Source of the DNA: Afipia massiliensis
GTDB lineage: Bacteria > Pseudomonadota > Alphaproteobacteria > Rhizobiales > Xanthobacteraceae
NCBI RefSeq assembly: GCF_014203115.1
Contig: NZ_JACHIJ010000001.1
Coordinates: forward strand, 248,001-312,000
Direction of reading: 5' to 3'
DNA: 64,000 bases
Shown piece by piece: positions 36,431 to 46,725 of the stretch (the stretch's first letter is position 1; the number at the start of each line of letters is the position of its first letter). Made by a program: the position numbers and the translations under genes. The notes under the pieces are model-generated. The model did no database searches. It was not told the origin of the DNA and was given only the letters and a program-made list of their open reading frames with translations.

Positions 36431-38934
36431 GCGAACCCCGTCAGCTTCTCCGGGCGCAATGCGCTACTGCCGTGCGGGAAGTAATGCGAGCCGATGGCAT
36501 CGGCGAGGTTGAGCAGATTTTGCTCGAGCGAGAACAACGCCTTGGTATCGAAGGCCTCCGCTTCACCGGCCGTCATGACGGCTTGAAGCGTCACGGCAAG
36601 ACGATGCGGCCGATCGATTAGCCCGCCTTCTCCCATGCTCGGAAGACTGGCGATGTGCTCATTGAGCGCGGCGATCTGAAACGCGACGGAACGCGGATTG
36701 TATGTGTCCAGCACCACCAGATCGCGTACTGGCGCCAGCAGCGGTCCAACCAGATAGCGCGAGCGATAGGTGATCTGGCAATCGACCAGCGTCAGCAGCA
36801 GATCGAGATCCTCGCCGGTTGCAGCATCGTAAGCGAACTGGCGCGCGAAACGAGCGATGTTGATCGCGCGCTCCACGCGCCGTCCCATTTCCAGAAAACG
36901 CCAGCCAGCCGCGCGGTTCATGTTCTCCTGCGCAAGGCCTGCGAACGTCGCCAGCGATTGCAAAGTCCACTCGGCAGCCTCCAGCAGCGCCTCGTCGTCC
37001 TCGGCCTTTTCCGACAGGCGCTCCACCATGCCGGTGATGACATGCCATGCGTCGGGCGACAACCGCTCGCGCAATGTCCTCGCTGTGCGTTGCGCCGAAC
37101 GGACCAGTGATAGCGCGGAGCCGAATTTGTCGTGCGCCTGCAACGACTGCGCGGCGGTAGTGGCCAGCTTGGCGCGCGCAGACGGCGTGGTCGCGCCCCA
37201 AGCAACGAGGAGGCGCTGTATCCGCTCGATCACCGGCTGCATTGGCGACGGGCCCTTGCCGGGCTCTCGCAACGCGCCGCCCAGTGCGCGCACCAGCCGT
37301 AGCGTAGCTTCGGCGCGCTCCAGATAGCGGCCGAGCCAGAACAGATTATCCGCCGCACGGCTCGGTACCCATCCGGCGATGCGCTTGATGCGAACGGCGT
37401 CGCTCGGCGGCAGCAGCGTCGAAGTGGCGACTTCCTTCTCTGACACCACCCAGACGTCGGCGGCGCGGGTGCCCTCGCCCATGGATACCGCCCGCGCATC
37501 GGGCTGATCGGCGATACGACAGAACCCGCCCGGCAGGATAGTCCAGCCGTTCGGCGTGGCAGCGGCAAACACCCGAAGCACGAACGGGCGCGGCGAGATG
37601 TGACCGTTATCCCACACCGGCGTGGTGGAAAGGCGCACCATCTCCTGCCCGACGTAGTCGATGCCGCGCTTGCCGATCGCTGCAACCAGTTGCGCGCGCT
37701 CGTCCCTGGACAGCGAGCCGCCGATAATCGGACCGCGCCCCGGAAAGCCGGGTACTGATTGGCCGTAAGCGCCTTCGATGGCCATATCGTCCAGACGTGA
37801 CAGCACCTCCTCGCGCGCCGATTTCTGTCCGCACCACCATGTCGCGATGTGCGGCATCTTCAGCCCTTCGCCGAAGAAGCGCTGGCTGAGGCTCGGCAAG
37901 AATCCAAGCAGCGTTCGCGCCTCCATCACGCCGGATCCGGGCATGTTCGCCACCGCAACACCGCCCTTTCTGACGACGTCGATCAGGCCCGGCACGCCGA
38001 GCATGGATCGGGCGTCGAGCTCGAGCGGGTCGAGCGAATTGGAATCGACCCGCCGCAACAGCACATCGAGCCGTTTCAGGCCAGCCACGGTGCGGACATG
38101 CAGCCGGTCTTCGCTCACCGCGAGATCGTCGCCCTCCACCAACAGGAAGCCGAGATAACGCGCCAGTGTGGCGTGCTCGAAATACGTCTCGCTCAAATTG
38201 CCGGGTGTCAGCAAGCCGATACGCGGCTCGTCGCGATCCGAGATCCCCCGCAAGCTGTCGCGGAATGCTTCAAAAAAAGGCGCAACGCGCTCGACATTCA
38301 TCGACGTGTAAAGATTTGTCAGCGCGCGAGACAGCACCAGCCGATTTTCCAGTGCATACCCCGCGCCGGATGGCGCCTGTGTGCGGTCGGACAAAACCCA
38401 CCAGCGCCCATCCGGACCGCGACCGATGTCGGCGGCATAGAGATTGAGATACTGGCCGCCGGGCGGCGATACACCGGAGACGGAGCGCAGATATTCCGAG
38501 CTTCCTGCGATAGCGGCCGCGGGCAATGCGCCATCGGCAATCAACCGGCCCTCGCCATACAGATCGCGCAAGATCAGTTCAAACAATTGGGCCCGCTGGG
38601 CAACACCTTCAGAAATCTGCTTCCATTCGGCTTCGTCGATCAGCAGAGGCAGGTGACTGAGCGGCCACATCCGGTCTGCCGCATCCCCCGGCGTCCGATA
38701 GGTAACGCCGGCCTCGCGCATATGTTGATCGGCGGACGCAAAACGGCGCTCGATTTCGCCGGGCGCAAGCGTGGAGAATGCATCAAAGAACCGGGCCCAA
38801 ACCTCGCGAGGCTGACCTTTGGCATCGAGAAACTCGTCGGGAATTCCAGGGAGCGGCGCATAGCCGCGTGTGCAGTCCAGAAGGTCCTGCTGCACCCGCC
38901 GCGATCCGGTCTCTCCGTTCCTCGTGTCCGCCAT
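36427..38934 (-). CDS. Circularly permuted ATP-grasp / alpha-E domain protein
   Basis: The 835-residue fusion comprises a circularly permuted ATP-grasp domain (DUF404/DUF407, about 60-490; RIGLLTPGNLSETYFEHATLARYLG, GDDLAVSEDRLHVR, ILPGGFCRIAD) and an alpha-E helical domain (DUF403, about 515-830; LFWLGRYLERAEATLRLVRAL). In many bacteria these are separate adjacent genes. ATP-grasp enzymes make amide bonds using acyl-phosphates; comparative genomics in the literature has proposed that this set synthesises and processes a peptide-like compound, but the product is not established. Four-base overlap with the next gene. Confidence 0.92.
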   Translation of the reverse strand: MADTRNGETGSRRVQQDLLDCTRGYAPLPGIPDEFLDAKGQPREVWARFFDAFSTLAPGEIERRFASADQHMREAGVTYRTPGDAADRMWPLSHLPLLIDEAEWKQISEGVAQRAQLFELILRDLYGEGRLIADGALPAAAIAGSSEYLRSVSGVSPPGGQYLNLYAADIGRGPDGRWWVLSDRTQAPSGAGYALENRLVLSRALTNLYTSMNVERVAPFFEAFRDSLRGISDRDEPRIGLLTPGNLSETYFEHATLARYLGFLLVEGDDLAVSEDRLHVRTVAGLKRLDVLLRRVDSNSLDPLELDARSMLGVPGLIDVVRKGGVAVANMPGSGVMEARTLLGFLPSLSQRFFGEGLKMPHIATWWCGQKSAREEVLSRLDDMAIEGAYGQSVPGFPGRGPIIGGSLSRDERAQLVAAIGKRGIDYVGQEMVRLSTTPVWDNGHISPRPFVLRVFAAATPNGWTILPGGFCRIADQPDARAVSMGEGTRAADVWVVSEKEVATSTLLPPSDAVRIKRIAGWVPSRAADNLFWLGRYLERAEATLRLVRALGGALREPGKGPSPMQPVIERIQRLLVAWGATTPSARAKLATTAAQSLQAHDKFGSALSLVRSAQRTARTLRERLSPDAWHVITGMVERLSEKAEDDEALLEAAEWTLQSLATFAGLAQENMNRAAGWRFLEMGRRVERAINIARFARQFAYDAATGEDLDLLLTLVDCQITYRSRYLVGPLLAPVRDLVVLDTYNPRSVAFQIAALNEHIASLPSMGEGGLIDRPHRLAVTLQAVMTAGEAEAFDTKALFSLEQNLLNLADAIGSHYFPHGSSALRPEKLTGFA

Positions 38935-38986
38935 CCCGACTCGCTTTCTGCTTTCCGCGACAATTTCGCCGATTATGGCGGCGGCC

Positions 38987-41900
38987 TCAATGCGGGAGCG
39001 GCGTCCGAAGGTCCAGAGTCAGGGGAAATTCGAGGGTTCTTTCCTCGGAAGGCACGATTATTGGGCCGGGCGTGTGGCCGTGGTCCTGAAAGCGGGCCAA
39101 CCGCCGCGCCTCGGCCTCGTAGCTGTTGACCGGCTTGGTCTCGTAGCTGCGGCCTCCGGGATGGGCGACATGATAGACGCAGCCGCCCAGCGAGCGCCCG
39201 TTCCAGGTATCGAGGATGTCGAAGGTCAGCGGCGCATGGACCGGAATGGTCGGATGCAATCCGGATGACGGCTGCCATGCCTTGAAGCGTACGCCGGCGA
39301 CGGCCTCGCCCGAACGCCCGGTATCCGTCAGCGGCAGGCGACGGCCATTGCAAGTGATGACGTGGCGTCCCTGGACGAAACCATTCACCTTGACCTGCAA
39401 CCGTTCGACCGAGGAGTCGACATAACGCACCGTGCCGCCGCCTGTGCTTTCCTCGCCAAGCACGTGCCAGGGCTCCAGAGCCTGACGCAATTCCAGCGTC
39501 ACGCCGCCATACTGCACGCTGCCGAAAAGGGGGAAGCGGAATTCAAGCTGCGCCTCGAACCATTCGGGCTCGAAGTCGTAACCCGCCTCTTTCAGGTCCG
39601 ACAGAACGTCCTGGAAATCCTGCCACAGGAAATACGGCAGCATGAAACGATCGTGCAGCGTGGTGCCCCAGCGTACGAAGCGGCCATCCTGCGGATCGCG
39701 CCAGAATTTCGCTATCAGCGCGCGGATGATGAGCTGCTGCGCCAGGCTCATGCGCGCATCGGGCGGCATTTCCAGCGCGCGGAATTCAACCAGACCGAGA
39801 CGGCCCGTCGGGCTGTCCGGCGAATACAGTTTGTCGATGCAGATTTCCGCGCGATGGGTGTTTCCGGTGATATCCACCAGCAGATGACGGAAGGTGCGAT
39901 CGACCAGCCACAACGGGACTTTTTCGCCCTTTGGTGGAATCTGCGCCATGGCGATTTCGAGTTCGTAAAGCGCATCATGTCGCGCTTCGTCGATGCGCGG
40001 CGCCTGACTGGTCGGGCCGATGAACATGCCCGAAAACAGGTACGACAGTGACGGATGACGCTGCCAAAACAGCACAACGCTCTTGAGCAGGTCGGGACGC
40101 CGCAGGAAGGGCGAGTCCGCGGGCGTACCGCCGCCGATCACGACATGATTGCCGCCACCTGTTCCGGTGTGGCGTCCGTCGATCAGAAAACGGTTCGCGC
40201 CCAGCCGAACGTGTGCGGCCTCCTGGTACAGACCGATGGTCGTATCGACGATCTCGCGCCAGTTTTTCGCCGGATGAATGTTGATCTCGATCACGCCAGG
40301 ATCTGGCGTGACCTTGATGACCTCAACACGCGGATCGTAGGGCGGCGCGTAGCCTTCGACATGCACCTGAAGCTTCATGTCCTCGGCTGTCGCCTCGACA
40401 ACTGCGATCAGTTCCAGATAATCGTCGAGCTTCTCGACCGGCGGCATAAACGCGCACAGGATGCCGTCGCGGATTTCAATCGACAAGGCGGTGCGGACAC
40501 CGCCCTTGCCGTCTCCGACCTGCTGTTCCTGAATGAACTGACGCGGCGCACCGTCCATCTGCGCGCCATCGTCGAATACGGGAGGCTGCGCAACCGGTTC
40601 GGGTGACGATGGGCCGCCATCGAACGCCGGCAGCGGCTCGCGTTCCTCCATCGGATCCTGTTCGACGATGTAGGGATAGTCCTCAGGCGGGATCCATTGC
40701 AACGAACTCATCGGCAACCGCAGCCCGAGTGGTGAATCGCCCGGCATCAGGAACAGATTTCCGCGCCGCAGATTCCATTTTTCGCTTCGCCAGCGGCTGG
40801 CGGCCTTCGCGTTCCAGCGCTGCACCGGCAGCACGAAACCGCGCGGCACATTCAGTCCCTGCTGAAATACCTGAGCCATACGGGAGCGCTCTTCAGGATC
40901 GGCCAGTTTTGAATCGCTCGGATCGACGTTACCCGGAAGGCTGTTCTCTTTCAGCAACCAGTGCGCCTGATCCTCATAGGCAGGAAGCACATTGCTCGCG
41001 TCCACACCAAGTTTTTCGGCAACATGCGTCGCGAATTTTTCCGCCTGCTCGATCTTCGCCGAGCGCGGCCCTTCCAACGGTGCGATCAGATCGGGATTTC
41101 GCCAGATCGGTACGCCGTCCTTGCGCCAATAGAGTCCGAACGCCCAACGGGGTAGGCTCTCGCCGGGATACCACTTGCCCTGTCCGTAATGCAGCAAGCC
41201 GCCCGGCGCGAAGCGGCTGCGCAGACGACGGATGAGATCGTCAGCGATACCGCGTTTTGTCGGACCGACCGCAGCAGTATTCCATTCGGCAGATTCCAGA
41301 TCGTCGATGGAAACGAATGTCGGCTCGCCGCCCATCGTGAGGCGGACGTCATCGGCCGCGAGATCGGCATCGATCTTCTCGCCCAAGGTATCGAGACGCC
41401 GCCAGGATTCATCGGAGAACGGCTTGGTGATCCGCGGCGCTTCATTGACGCGCGTCACCTTCATTTCGAAACCGAATTCGACATTCGCCGAACTGACGTT
41501 GCCGCTGATCGGCGCGGCCGTGCGGTAGTGCGGCGAGGCCGCGACGGGAATATGCCCCTCACCTGTCAGCATGCCGGATGTCACGTCGAAGCCGATCCAG
41601 CCTGCGCCCGGCAGATAGACCTCTGCCCATGCATGCAAATCCGTAAAGTCGGCCTCGACCTCGCGTGGTCCCTGCAGCGGATCGATGTCGGGACGCAATT
41701 GAATGAGATAACCAGAGACGAAGCGCGCGGCTAATCCGAGATGGCGCAGCGCCTGTATCAAAAGCCACGCGGAATCGCGGCAAGACCCGGCGCCACTTTG
41801 CAGCGTTTCCTCCGGAGACTGGATGCCCGGCTCCATGCGGATGACATAATTGATCCTGTCGCGCAGCTTTGCATTGAGATCGACGAGGAAGTTCACCGTG

Positions 41901-42319
41901 TTCGTCGGTTCTCGCGGAATACTTGCAAGATACTGCGCAAGCAATGGTGTCACAGGCTCGGTCTTCAGATAAGGCGCGAGTTCGTCGGCGAGATCGGACG
42001 GATACTGAAACGGAAGCGTCTCAGCGTAAGGTTCGACGAAGAAATCGAACGGATTGACCACCGCCATGTCGGCGATGAAGTCCACCTCAATCTTGAACTC
42101 ACGCGCCGGTTCGGGAAACACAAAGCGCGCGAGCCAGTTTCCCTGGGGGTCCTGCTGCCAATTGACGAAGTGCTGTTCGGGCAGAACCTTCAGCGAATAG
42201 CTGGATACTCGGGTGCGGGAATGCGGCGCCGGCCTTAGCCGGATGACCTGCGGCCCGAGGCTGACAGGCTGGTCATACGTATAGTGTGTGACGTGATGCA
42301 GAGCGACGGCAATGGACAC
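38987..42319 (-). CDS. Transglutaminase-like / DUF2126 protein
   Basis: The 1110-residue protein has an N-terminal transglutaminase domain (about 1-290) with C180 in [11 protein letters not shown]229 in [10 protein letters not shown] and D245 in IGFDVTSG. A very large DUF2126 domain (about 300-1110) follows, containing [31 protein letters not shown] and [20 protein letters not shown]; the latter regions recall glutamine-synthetase or ATP-grasp-like ligases described as amidoligases. Starts at GTG 42319. It leads the operon, with 52 bases to the next gene. Confidence 0.93.
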   Translation of the reverse strand: MSIAVALHHVTHYTYDQPVSLGPQVIRLRPAPHSRTRVSSYSLKVLPEQHFVNWQQDPQGNWLARFVFPEPAREFKIEVDFIADMAVVNPFDFFVEPYAETLPFQYPSDLADELAPYLKTEPVTPLLAQYLASIPREPTNTVNFLVDLNAKLRDRINYVIRMEPGIQSPEETLQSGAGSCRDSAWLLIQALRHLGLAARFVSGYLIQLRPDIDPLQGPREVEADFTDLHAWAEVYLPGAGWIGFDVTSGMLTGEGHIPVAASPHYRTAAPISGNVSSANVEFGFEMKVTRVNEAPRITKPFSDESWRRLDTLGEKIDADLAADDVRLTMGGEPTFVSIDDLESAEWNTAAVGPTKRGIADDLIRRLRSRFAPGGLLHYGQGKWYPGESLPRWAFGLYWRKDGVPIWRNPDLIAPLEGPRSAKIEQAEKFATHVAEKLGVDASNVLPAYEDQAHWLLKENSLPGNVDPSDSKLADPEERSRMAQVFQQGLNVPRGFVLPVQRWNAKAASRWRSEKWNLRRGNLFLMPGDSPLGLRLPMSSLQWIPPEDYPYIVEQDPMEEREPLPAFDGGPSSPEPVAQPPVFDDGAQMDGAPRQFIQEQQVGDGKGGVRTALSIEIRDGILCAFMPPVEKLDDYLELIAVVEATAEDMKLQVHVEGYAPPYDPRVEVIKVTPDPGVIEINIHPAKNWREIVDTTIGLYQEAAHVRLGANRFLIDGRHTGTGGGNHVVIGGGTPADSPFLRRPDLLKSVVLFWQRHPSLSYLFSGMFIGPTSQAPRIDEARHDALYELEIAMAQIPPKGEKVPLWLVDRTFRHLLVDITGNTHRAEICIDKLYSPDSPTGRLGLVEFRALEMPPDARMSLAQQLIIRALIAKFWRDPQDGRFVRWGTTLHDRFMLPYFLWQDFQDVLSDLKEAGYDFEPEWFEAQLEFRFPLFGSVQYGGVTLELRQALEPWHVLGEESTGGGTVRYVDSSVERLQVKVNGFVQGRHVITCNGRRLPLTDTGRSGEAVAGVRFKAWQPSSGLHPTIPVHAPLTFDILDTWNGRSLGGCVYHVAHPGGRSYETKPVNSYEAEARRLARFQDHGHTPGPIIVPSEERTLEFPLTLDLRTPLPH

Positions 42320-42401
42320 GGCGCGACAACCTCATGGCTCGTTTTTTGAGCAGAACACCTGAACAAGCCGCTATCAAGCGCTAACAACGGGCAAGGACTG
42401 C

Positions 42402-44330
42402 CTAACGCATTGGCGAATCGAGGTTTCGTGCCGAAATTCCGAGCGATTTGATCCGCGACGCCAGCGTTGTCGGCTTGATGGCCAGCAGTTCCGCTGCGCC
42501 GTCCTTGCCGAAGACCTTGCCGCCGGACGCCTTCAGCGCGGCCAGAATGTTGTTGCGCTCGTGCTCCCGCATTTCATCGTCAGTCATGATGGGCTGCGGT
42601 GCACCGTTCTTCAGACGGCGCGATACGGCGAGTAATTCGGTTCCGCCTTGCTGGATCGGCAGATCAATCCGCAGCCGTCCGTTCTGGGCTAGAATGGCGG
42701 CGCGCTCGATCACGTTCTGCAATTCGCGAACATTACCCGGCCAGTCATATTGCATCAGGCGGCGCACATCGCCTTCAGACAGCCGCAGATCGGACTTGAA
42801 CGATTTGCTTTCGTTGGCGAGGAAGTGTTGCGCCAGCTGCGGAATGTCCTCGCGGCGATCACGCAGCGGCACAGTCTCAACAGGAAACACATTGAGCCGG
42901 AAATAGAGGTCCTCGCGGAAACGCCCCTGCTTCACTTCCTGCTTCAGTTCGCGATTGGTGGCAGCGATGACGCGGACGTTTACCGCGCGCGTGCGTTCCT
43001 CGCCGACGCGCTCGAAATGCCCCTCCTGCAACACGCGCAGCAGCTTGCCCTGAAGCTCCAGTGGAATTTCGCCGACTTCATCCAGAAACAATGTCCCGCC
43101 ATCGGCCAGTTCAAACCGTCCGATGCGGTCGCGCAACGCGCCGGTAAACGCGCCGCGTACATGGCCGAAGAATTCGCTCTCGAACAGTTCGCGCGGAATC
43201 GCCGCGCAGTTGACGCGGATCAGCGGACGGTCGCTGCGCTGGCTCGCCTCGTGAATGGCGCGCGCAATCAGTTCCTTGCCGGTGCCGGACTCGCCAGTGA
43301 TCATCACTGTCGCATCGGTCGGCGCGACAAGGCTGACCTGCCGCAGCGTTTTCTGCACCGCCGCCGTGTGGCCGATGATGCCGCGCGGATTTGTCTCGGT
43401 GCGGATTTCCTCCTGCAAATAGGCGTTTTCCTGCTCGAGCCGCTCGCGCAGTTGATCAACTTCGGCAAGCGCCGCCCGCAATTTTTCGTCGGCCTCGCGA
43501 CGCTGGCTGACATCGCGGAACACGATCACCGCGCCGACCACCACGCCGCGATCACGGATCGGTGTCGATGTGTATTCGACCCAGACTGGCGTGCCGTCCT
43601 TGCGCCAGAACACCTCATCATCGACCTGATGCACCGCGCCGTCACGGAACGCCGCATAGATCGGGCAGTCCTCGTGCGGATAATGCCGACCATCGTGATG
43701 GGTGTGGTGCACGGTCGAATGGATGTTGGTCCCGACAAGTTCCTCCGCTGACCAGCCGAGGATGCGTTCAGCCACCGGATTGACGAACGTGGTCTTGCCC
43801 TCCGCGTTGACTCCGTAGATGCCCTCGCCGGCGGCACGCAGGATGAGTTGGTTTTCGCGTTCAATGTCGCGGAAGACGCGCTCGACGCGTTGCCAGGCCG
43901 CGATGCCGCCGCGCATGTGATCTTCCGCCGTAAGATCGACCAGACGGCGGCGGCGCTGTTCGAGGTCATTCAGGGCCAGGAGCACAAGCGGCGTCCCGTC
44001 CTGCGGGATCAGCGAGCCGGTGTATTCCAGCCGAAGTTTGTTTCCCGCCGCATGGCGCGGGGTCAGCGACGTGGTCCAGAACGAGCCTTTGTCGAACACC
44101 GCCTGCGTGAAAACGATCAGCGCGGGCACCTGTCCAGCATGGAGCGCGCTGATTTTCATTTGCCGCAGCAGAGCGCGGTCATATCCCAACAGCGTGCAAA
44201 CGGCTGGATTAGCGTCAACGATGCGGTCGCCGTGAGGGTCCAGCAGCAGCATCGGTTCGGTCGCGAAATCGAACGCCGCTCCCCACACATCGTGATCACG
44301 CGCCGAAGGTACCGATAGCGAAACGTCCAT
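42402..44330 (-). CDS. Sigma-54-dependent activator with two PAS domains
   Basis: This 642-residue enhancer-binding protein has PAS-1 at about 15-125 and PAS-2 at about 160-285 ([19 protein letters not shown], then the His-rich [15 protein letters not shown]). A coiled coil spans about 280-312. The AAA+ domain (about 315-550) has Walker A GESGTGKE at 346-353 and the sigma-54 contact loop GAFTGA at 393-398. A C-terminal Fis-type HTH spans about 600-638. No receiver domain is present, so the PAS modules sense the signal directly. It is divergent from a cyanate uptake/cyanase operon with a sigma-54 promoter and three palindromic sites, one of which lies just before its own start, suggesting autoregulation. 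Confidence 0.94.
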   Translation of the reverse strand: MDVSLSVPSARDHDVWGAAFDFATEPMLLLDPHGDRIVDANPAVCTLLGYDRALLRQMKISALHAGQVPALIVFTQAVFDKGSFWTTSLTPRHAAGNKLRLEYTGSLIPQDGTPLVLLALNDLEQRRRRLVDLTAEDHMRGGIAAWQRVERVFRDIERENQLILRAAGEGIYGVNAEGKTTFVNPVAERILGWSAEELVGTNIHSTVHHTHHDGRHYPHEDCPIYAAFRDGAVHQVDDEVFWRKDGTPVWVEYTSTPIRDRGVVVGAVIVFRDVSQRREADEKLRAALAEVDQLRERLEQENAYLQEEIRTETNPRGIIGHTAAVQKTLRQVSLVAPTDATVMITGESGTGKELIARAIHEASQRSDRPLIRVNCAAIPRELFESEFFGHVRGAFTGALRDRIGRFELADGGTLFLDEVGEIPLELQGKLLRVLQEGHFERVGEERTRAVNVRVIAATNRELKQEVKQGRFREDLYFRLNVFPVETVPLRDRREDIPQLAQHFLANESKSFKSDLRLSEGDVRRLMQYDWPGNVRELQNVIERAAILAQNGRLRIDLPIQQGGTELLAVSRRLKNGAPQPIMTDDEMREHERNNILAALKASGGKVFGKDGAAELLAIKPTTLASRIKSLGISARNLDSPMR

Positions 44331-44341
44331 CCACCCTCACT

Positions 44342-44391
44342 ACGAGATATCGTGATTGAATTACGACTATTCGTATATCACGATATTTCGT
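44342..44391. promoter_or_regulatory. Three tandem ACGA-N4-TCGT palindromes (putative enhancer sites)
   Basis: Perfect palindromes lie at 44342-44353 (ACGA GATA TCGT), 44363-44374 (ACGA CTAT TCGT) and 44380-44391 (ACGA TATT TCGT), with centres 21 and 17 bases apart. In addition, 44341-44356 and 44377-44392 are a 16-base inverted repeat with one mismatch. The array lies 11 bases before the activator start and about 58 bases upstream of the -24 element of the transporter promoter, the right place for an upstream activating sequence. Confidence 0.82.
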
Positions 44392-44448
44392 AACAGACAA
44401 TATTACCGCTGTGCCGCAGGCACATTGATAAATCGCGCAAACCGGCAG

Positions 44449-44463
44449 TGGCACGACCCTTGC
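44449..44463 (+). promoter_or_regulatory. Consensus sigma-54 promoter of the cyanate operon
   Basis: TGGCACGACCCTTGC matches TGGCAC-N5-TTGC exactly, with GG at 44450-44451 and GC at 44462-44463 (N10). It lies 34 bases before the substrate-binding protein start, so the transcript should begin roughly 20 bases before the start codon. Confidence 0.92.
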
Positions 44464-44496
44464 GTAGTGAATGGAAACATAACGCTGGAGGCTTTC

Positions 44497-45879
44497 ATGT
44501 CCACCTTCGACAATCCGTTCGATCCGAACCGTCGCCTCTCCTCATACGGCTGCTCATGCGGCCAGCACGCGAGCGACGCCGAGCACCAAGCCGCCCTCCA
44601 GTTCCAGGCAACGCCTGCGGAAAGCGATGAGCAGCGCTACGAAGGCGTTGTCGCCTCTGCCGTGATGCGCGCGGTGTTCCCCCAGGATGCAGCTCGCCGC
44701 GCGTTCCTGAAATCAGTCGGCGCCGCCACTGCGGTCGCCGCGGTCTCGCAATTCTTCCCGCTGAAGACTGCCACCGAAGTTTTCGCGCAGGGCGCTCCGC
44801 TCGAGAAGAAAGACCTCAAGGTCGGGTTCATTCCGATCACCTGCGCCACCCCGATCATCATGGCGGCGCCGATGGGCTTCTACGCCAAGAATGGCCTCAA
44901 CGTCGAAGTCATCAAGACCGCCGGCTGGGCCGTCATCCGCGACAAGACTGTCAACAAGGAATACGACGCCGCGCACATGCTCTCACCGATGCCACTCGCT
45001 CTGACACTGGGCGTGGGATCGAATCCGGTGCCCTACACCATGCCTGCGGTGGAGAACATCAACGGTCAAGCCATTACGCTGGCGCTGAAGCACAAGGACA
45101 AGCGCAACCCGAAGGACTGGAAGGGTTTCAAGTTCGCCGTGCCTTTCGACTACTCGATGCACAACTACCTGCTGCGCTACTATCTCGCCGAGCACGGCAT
45201 CGATCCCGACGCCGACGTGCAGATCCGCTCTGTGCCGCCGCCGGAAATGGTCGCGAACCTGCGCGCCGACAATATCGACGGCTTCCTCGGCCCCGATCCG
45301 ATGAACCAGCGCGCCGTCTACGACAACGTCGGCTTCATCCACATCCTGACCAAGGACATCTGGGAAGGCCATCCGTGCTGCGCGTTCGCGGCATCAAAGG
45401 AATTCGTCACCACGATGCCGGGCACCTACGCGGCACTGTTGAAATCGATCATCGATGCCACCGCATTCGCCCACAAGGCCGAGAACCGCAAGCAGATCGC
45501 AGAGGCGATTGCGCCGGCGAATTACCTCAACCAGCCGCCAATCGTGCTGGAGCAAATCCTGACCGGCACTTTCGCTGACGGGCTCGGCAACATCGTGACG
45601 CAGCCGAACCGCGTCGATTTCGATCCGTTCCCCTGGCAGTCCTTTGCGATCTGGATCATGACCCAGATGAAGCGCTGGGGGCAGATCAAGGGTGATGTGG
45701 ACTACAAGGCCGTCGCCGAACAGGTCTACCTTGCGACCGACACTGCGAAGCTGATGAAGGAGGTCGGTCTCACCCCACCGACCACGACGACAAAGAGCTT
45801 CTCAGTTATGGGCAAACCGTTCGACCCGGCCAAGCCTGAGGAATATCTCGGCAGCTTCAAGATCAAGAAGGCGAGCTAA
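44497..45879 (+). CDS. CmpA/NrtA-family ABC transporter substrate-binding protein, probable cyanate binding
   Basis: The 460-residue protein belongs to the nitrate/bicarbonate/cyanate-binding family (KVGFIPITCATPIIMAAPMGFYAKNG, VPPPEMVANLRADNIDGFLGPDP, KDIWEGHPCCAFAAS). The export signal is odd: a 66-residue hydrophilic stretch with C19, C21 and H24 precedes a twin-arginine motif (RRAFLKSVGAATAVAA). ATG 44497 follows CTGGAGG. Downstream permease, ATPase and cyanase genes indicate cyanate as ligand; nitrate cannot be excluded from sequence alone. Confidence 0.92.
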   Translation: MSTFDNPFDPNRRLSSYGCSCGQHASDAEHQAALQFQATPAESDEQRYEGVVASAVMRAVFPQDAARRAFLKSVGAATAVAAVSQFFPLKTATEVFAQGAPLEKKDLKVGFIPITCATPIIMAAPMGFYAKNGLNVEVIKTAGWAVIRDKTVNKEYDAAHMLSPMPLALTLGVGSNPVPYTMPAVENINGQAITLALKHKDKRNPKDWKGFKFAVPFDYSMHNYLLRYYLAEHGIDPDADVQIRSVPPPEMVANLRADNIDGFLGPDPMNQRAVYDNVGFIHILTKDIWEGHPCCAFAASKEFVTTMPGTYAALLKSIIDATAFAHKAENRKQIAEAIAPANYLNQPPIVLEQILTGTFADGLGNIVTQPNRVDFDPFPWQSFAIWIMTQMKRWGQIKGDVDYKAVAEQVYLATDTAKLMKEVGLTPPTTTTKSFSVMGKPFDPAKPEEYLGSFKIKKAS

Positions 45880-45881
45880 GG

Positions 45882-46721
45882 ATGTCAGCGTCCTTGAGGT
45901 TTCGTGCGGCTATCGTATCAGTCGCGATATTCCTGGTCTTCATCGGCGCGTGGCATCTCGCCACGCGCAGCACCGGATCTGTCGCCGCGATGAATCCGGA
46001 ATATGCCAAGCTGATGGGACTGAATGCCACGCAGGGCAAGTCGGCAATGCCAGGCCCGCTCGATGTTGGTGCGAAGCTCTGGGAGCACATCAAGCAGCCG
46101 TTTTACGACAATGGGCCAAACGACAAGGGGCTGGGTATCCAGCTCGCCTACTCCATCGCCCGTGTTGCGATCGGGTACCTGCTCGCCGTCGCTGTCGCGA
46201 TCCCGCTTGGATTCCTGATCGGGATGTCGCCACTGCTCAGCAAGGCGCTTGATCCGTTCATTCAGATTTTGAAACCCATCTCGCCGCTGGCCTGGATGCC
46301 ACTTGCACTCTACACCATCAAGGATTCCAGCCTTTCGGCGATCTTCGTGATCTTCATCTGCTCGGTCTGGCCGATGCTGATGAACACCGCGTTCGGCGTG
46401 TCCGCCGTGCGCAAGGAATGGATCAACGTCGCCCGCACGCTTGAGGTGGGTAATGTCCGCCGCGCCTTCACGGTGATCCTGCCCGCTGCTGCGCCGACGA
46501 TCCTCACCGGCATGCGCATCTCCATCGGCATCGCATGGCTCGTGATCGTCGCCGCCGAAATGCTCGTGGGCGGCACCGGCATTGGCTACTTCGTCTGGAA
46601 CGAATGGAACAACCTGTCCATCACCAACGTCATCATCGCCATCTTCGTCATCGGCCTCGTCGGCATGATCCTCGATCAAATCCTTGCGCGGTTCACGCGC
46701 ATGGTCACGTTCCCGGAGTGA
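45882..46721 (+). CDS. ABC transporter permease (cyanate/nitrate type)
   Basis: The 279-residue inner-membrane protein has about six helices, the first at residues 8-27, and the cytoplasmic EAA-like loop around NVARTLEVGNVRRAFTVILPAAAPTILTGMRISIG. It belongs to the NtrB/CynB/SsuC permease family. It starts two bases after the binding-protein stop and ends four bases before the ATPase start, so translation is closely coupled. Confidence 0.94.
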   Translation: MSASLRFRAAIVSVAIFLVFIGAWHLATRSTGSVAAMNPEYAKLMGLNATQGKSAMPGPLDVGAKLWEHIKQPFYDNGPNDKGLGIQLAYSIARVAIGYLLAVAVAIPLGFLIGMSPLLSKALDPFIQILKPISPLAWMPLALYTIKDSSLSAIFVIFICSVWPMLMNTAFGVSAVRKEWINVARTLEVGNVRRAFTVILPAAAPTILTGMRISIGIAWLVIVAAEMLVGGTGIGYFVWNEWNNLSITNVIIAIFVIGLVGMILDQILARFTRMVTFPE

Positions 46722-46725
46722 GGCG

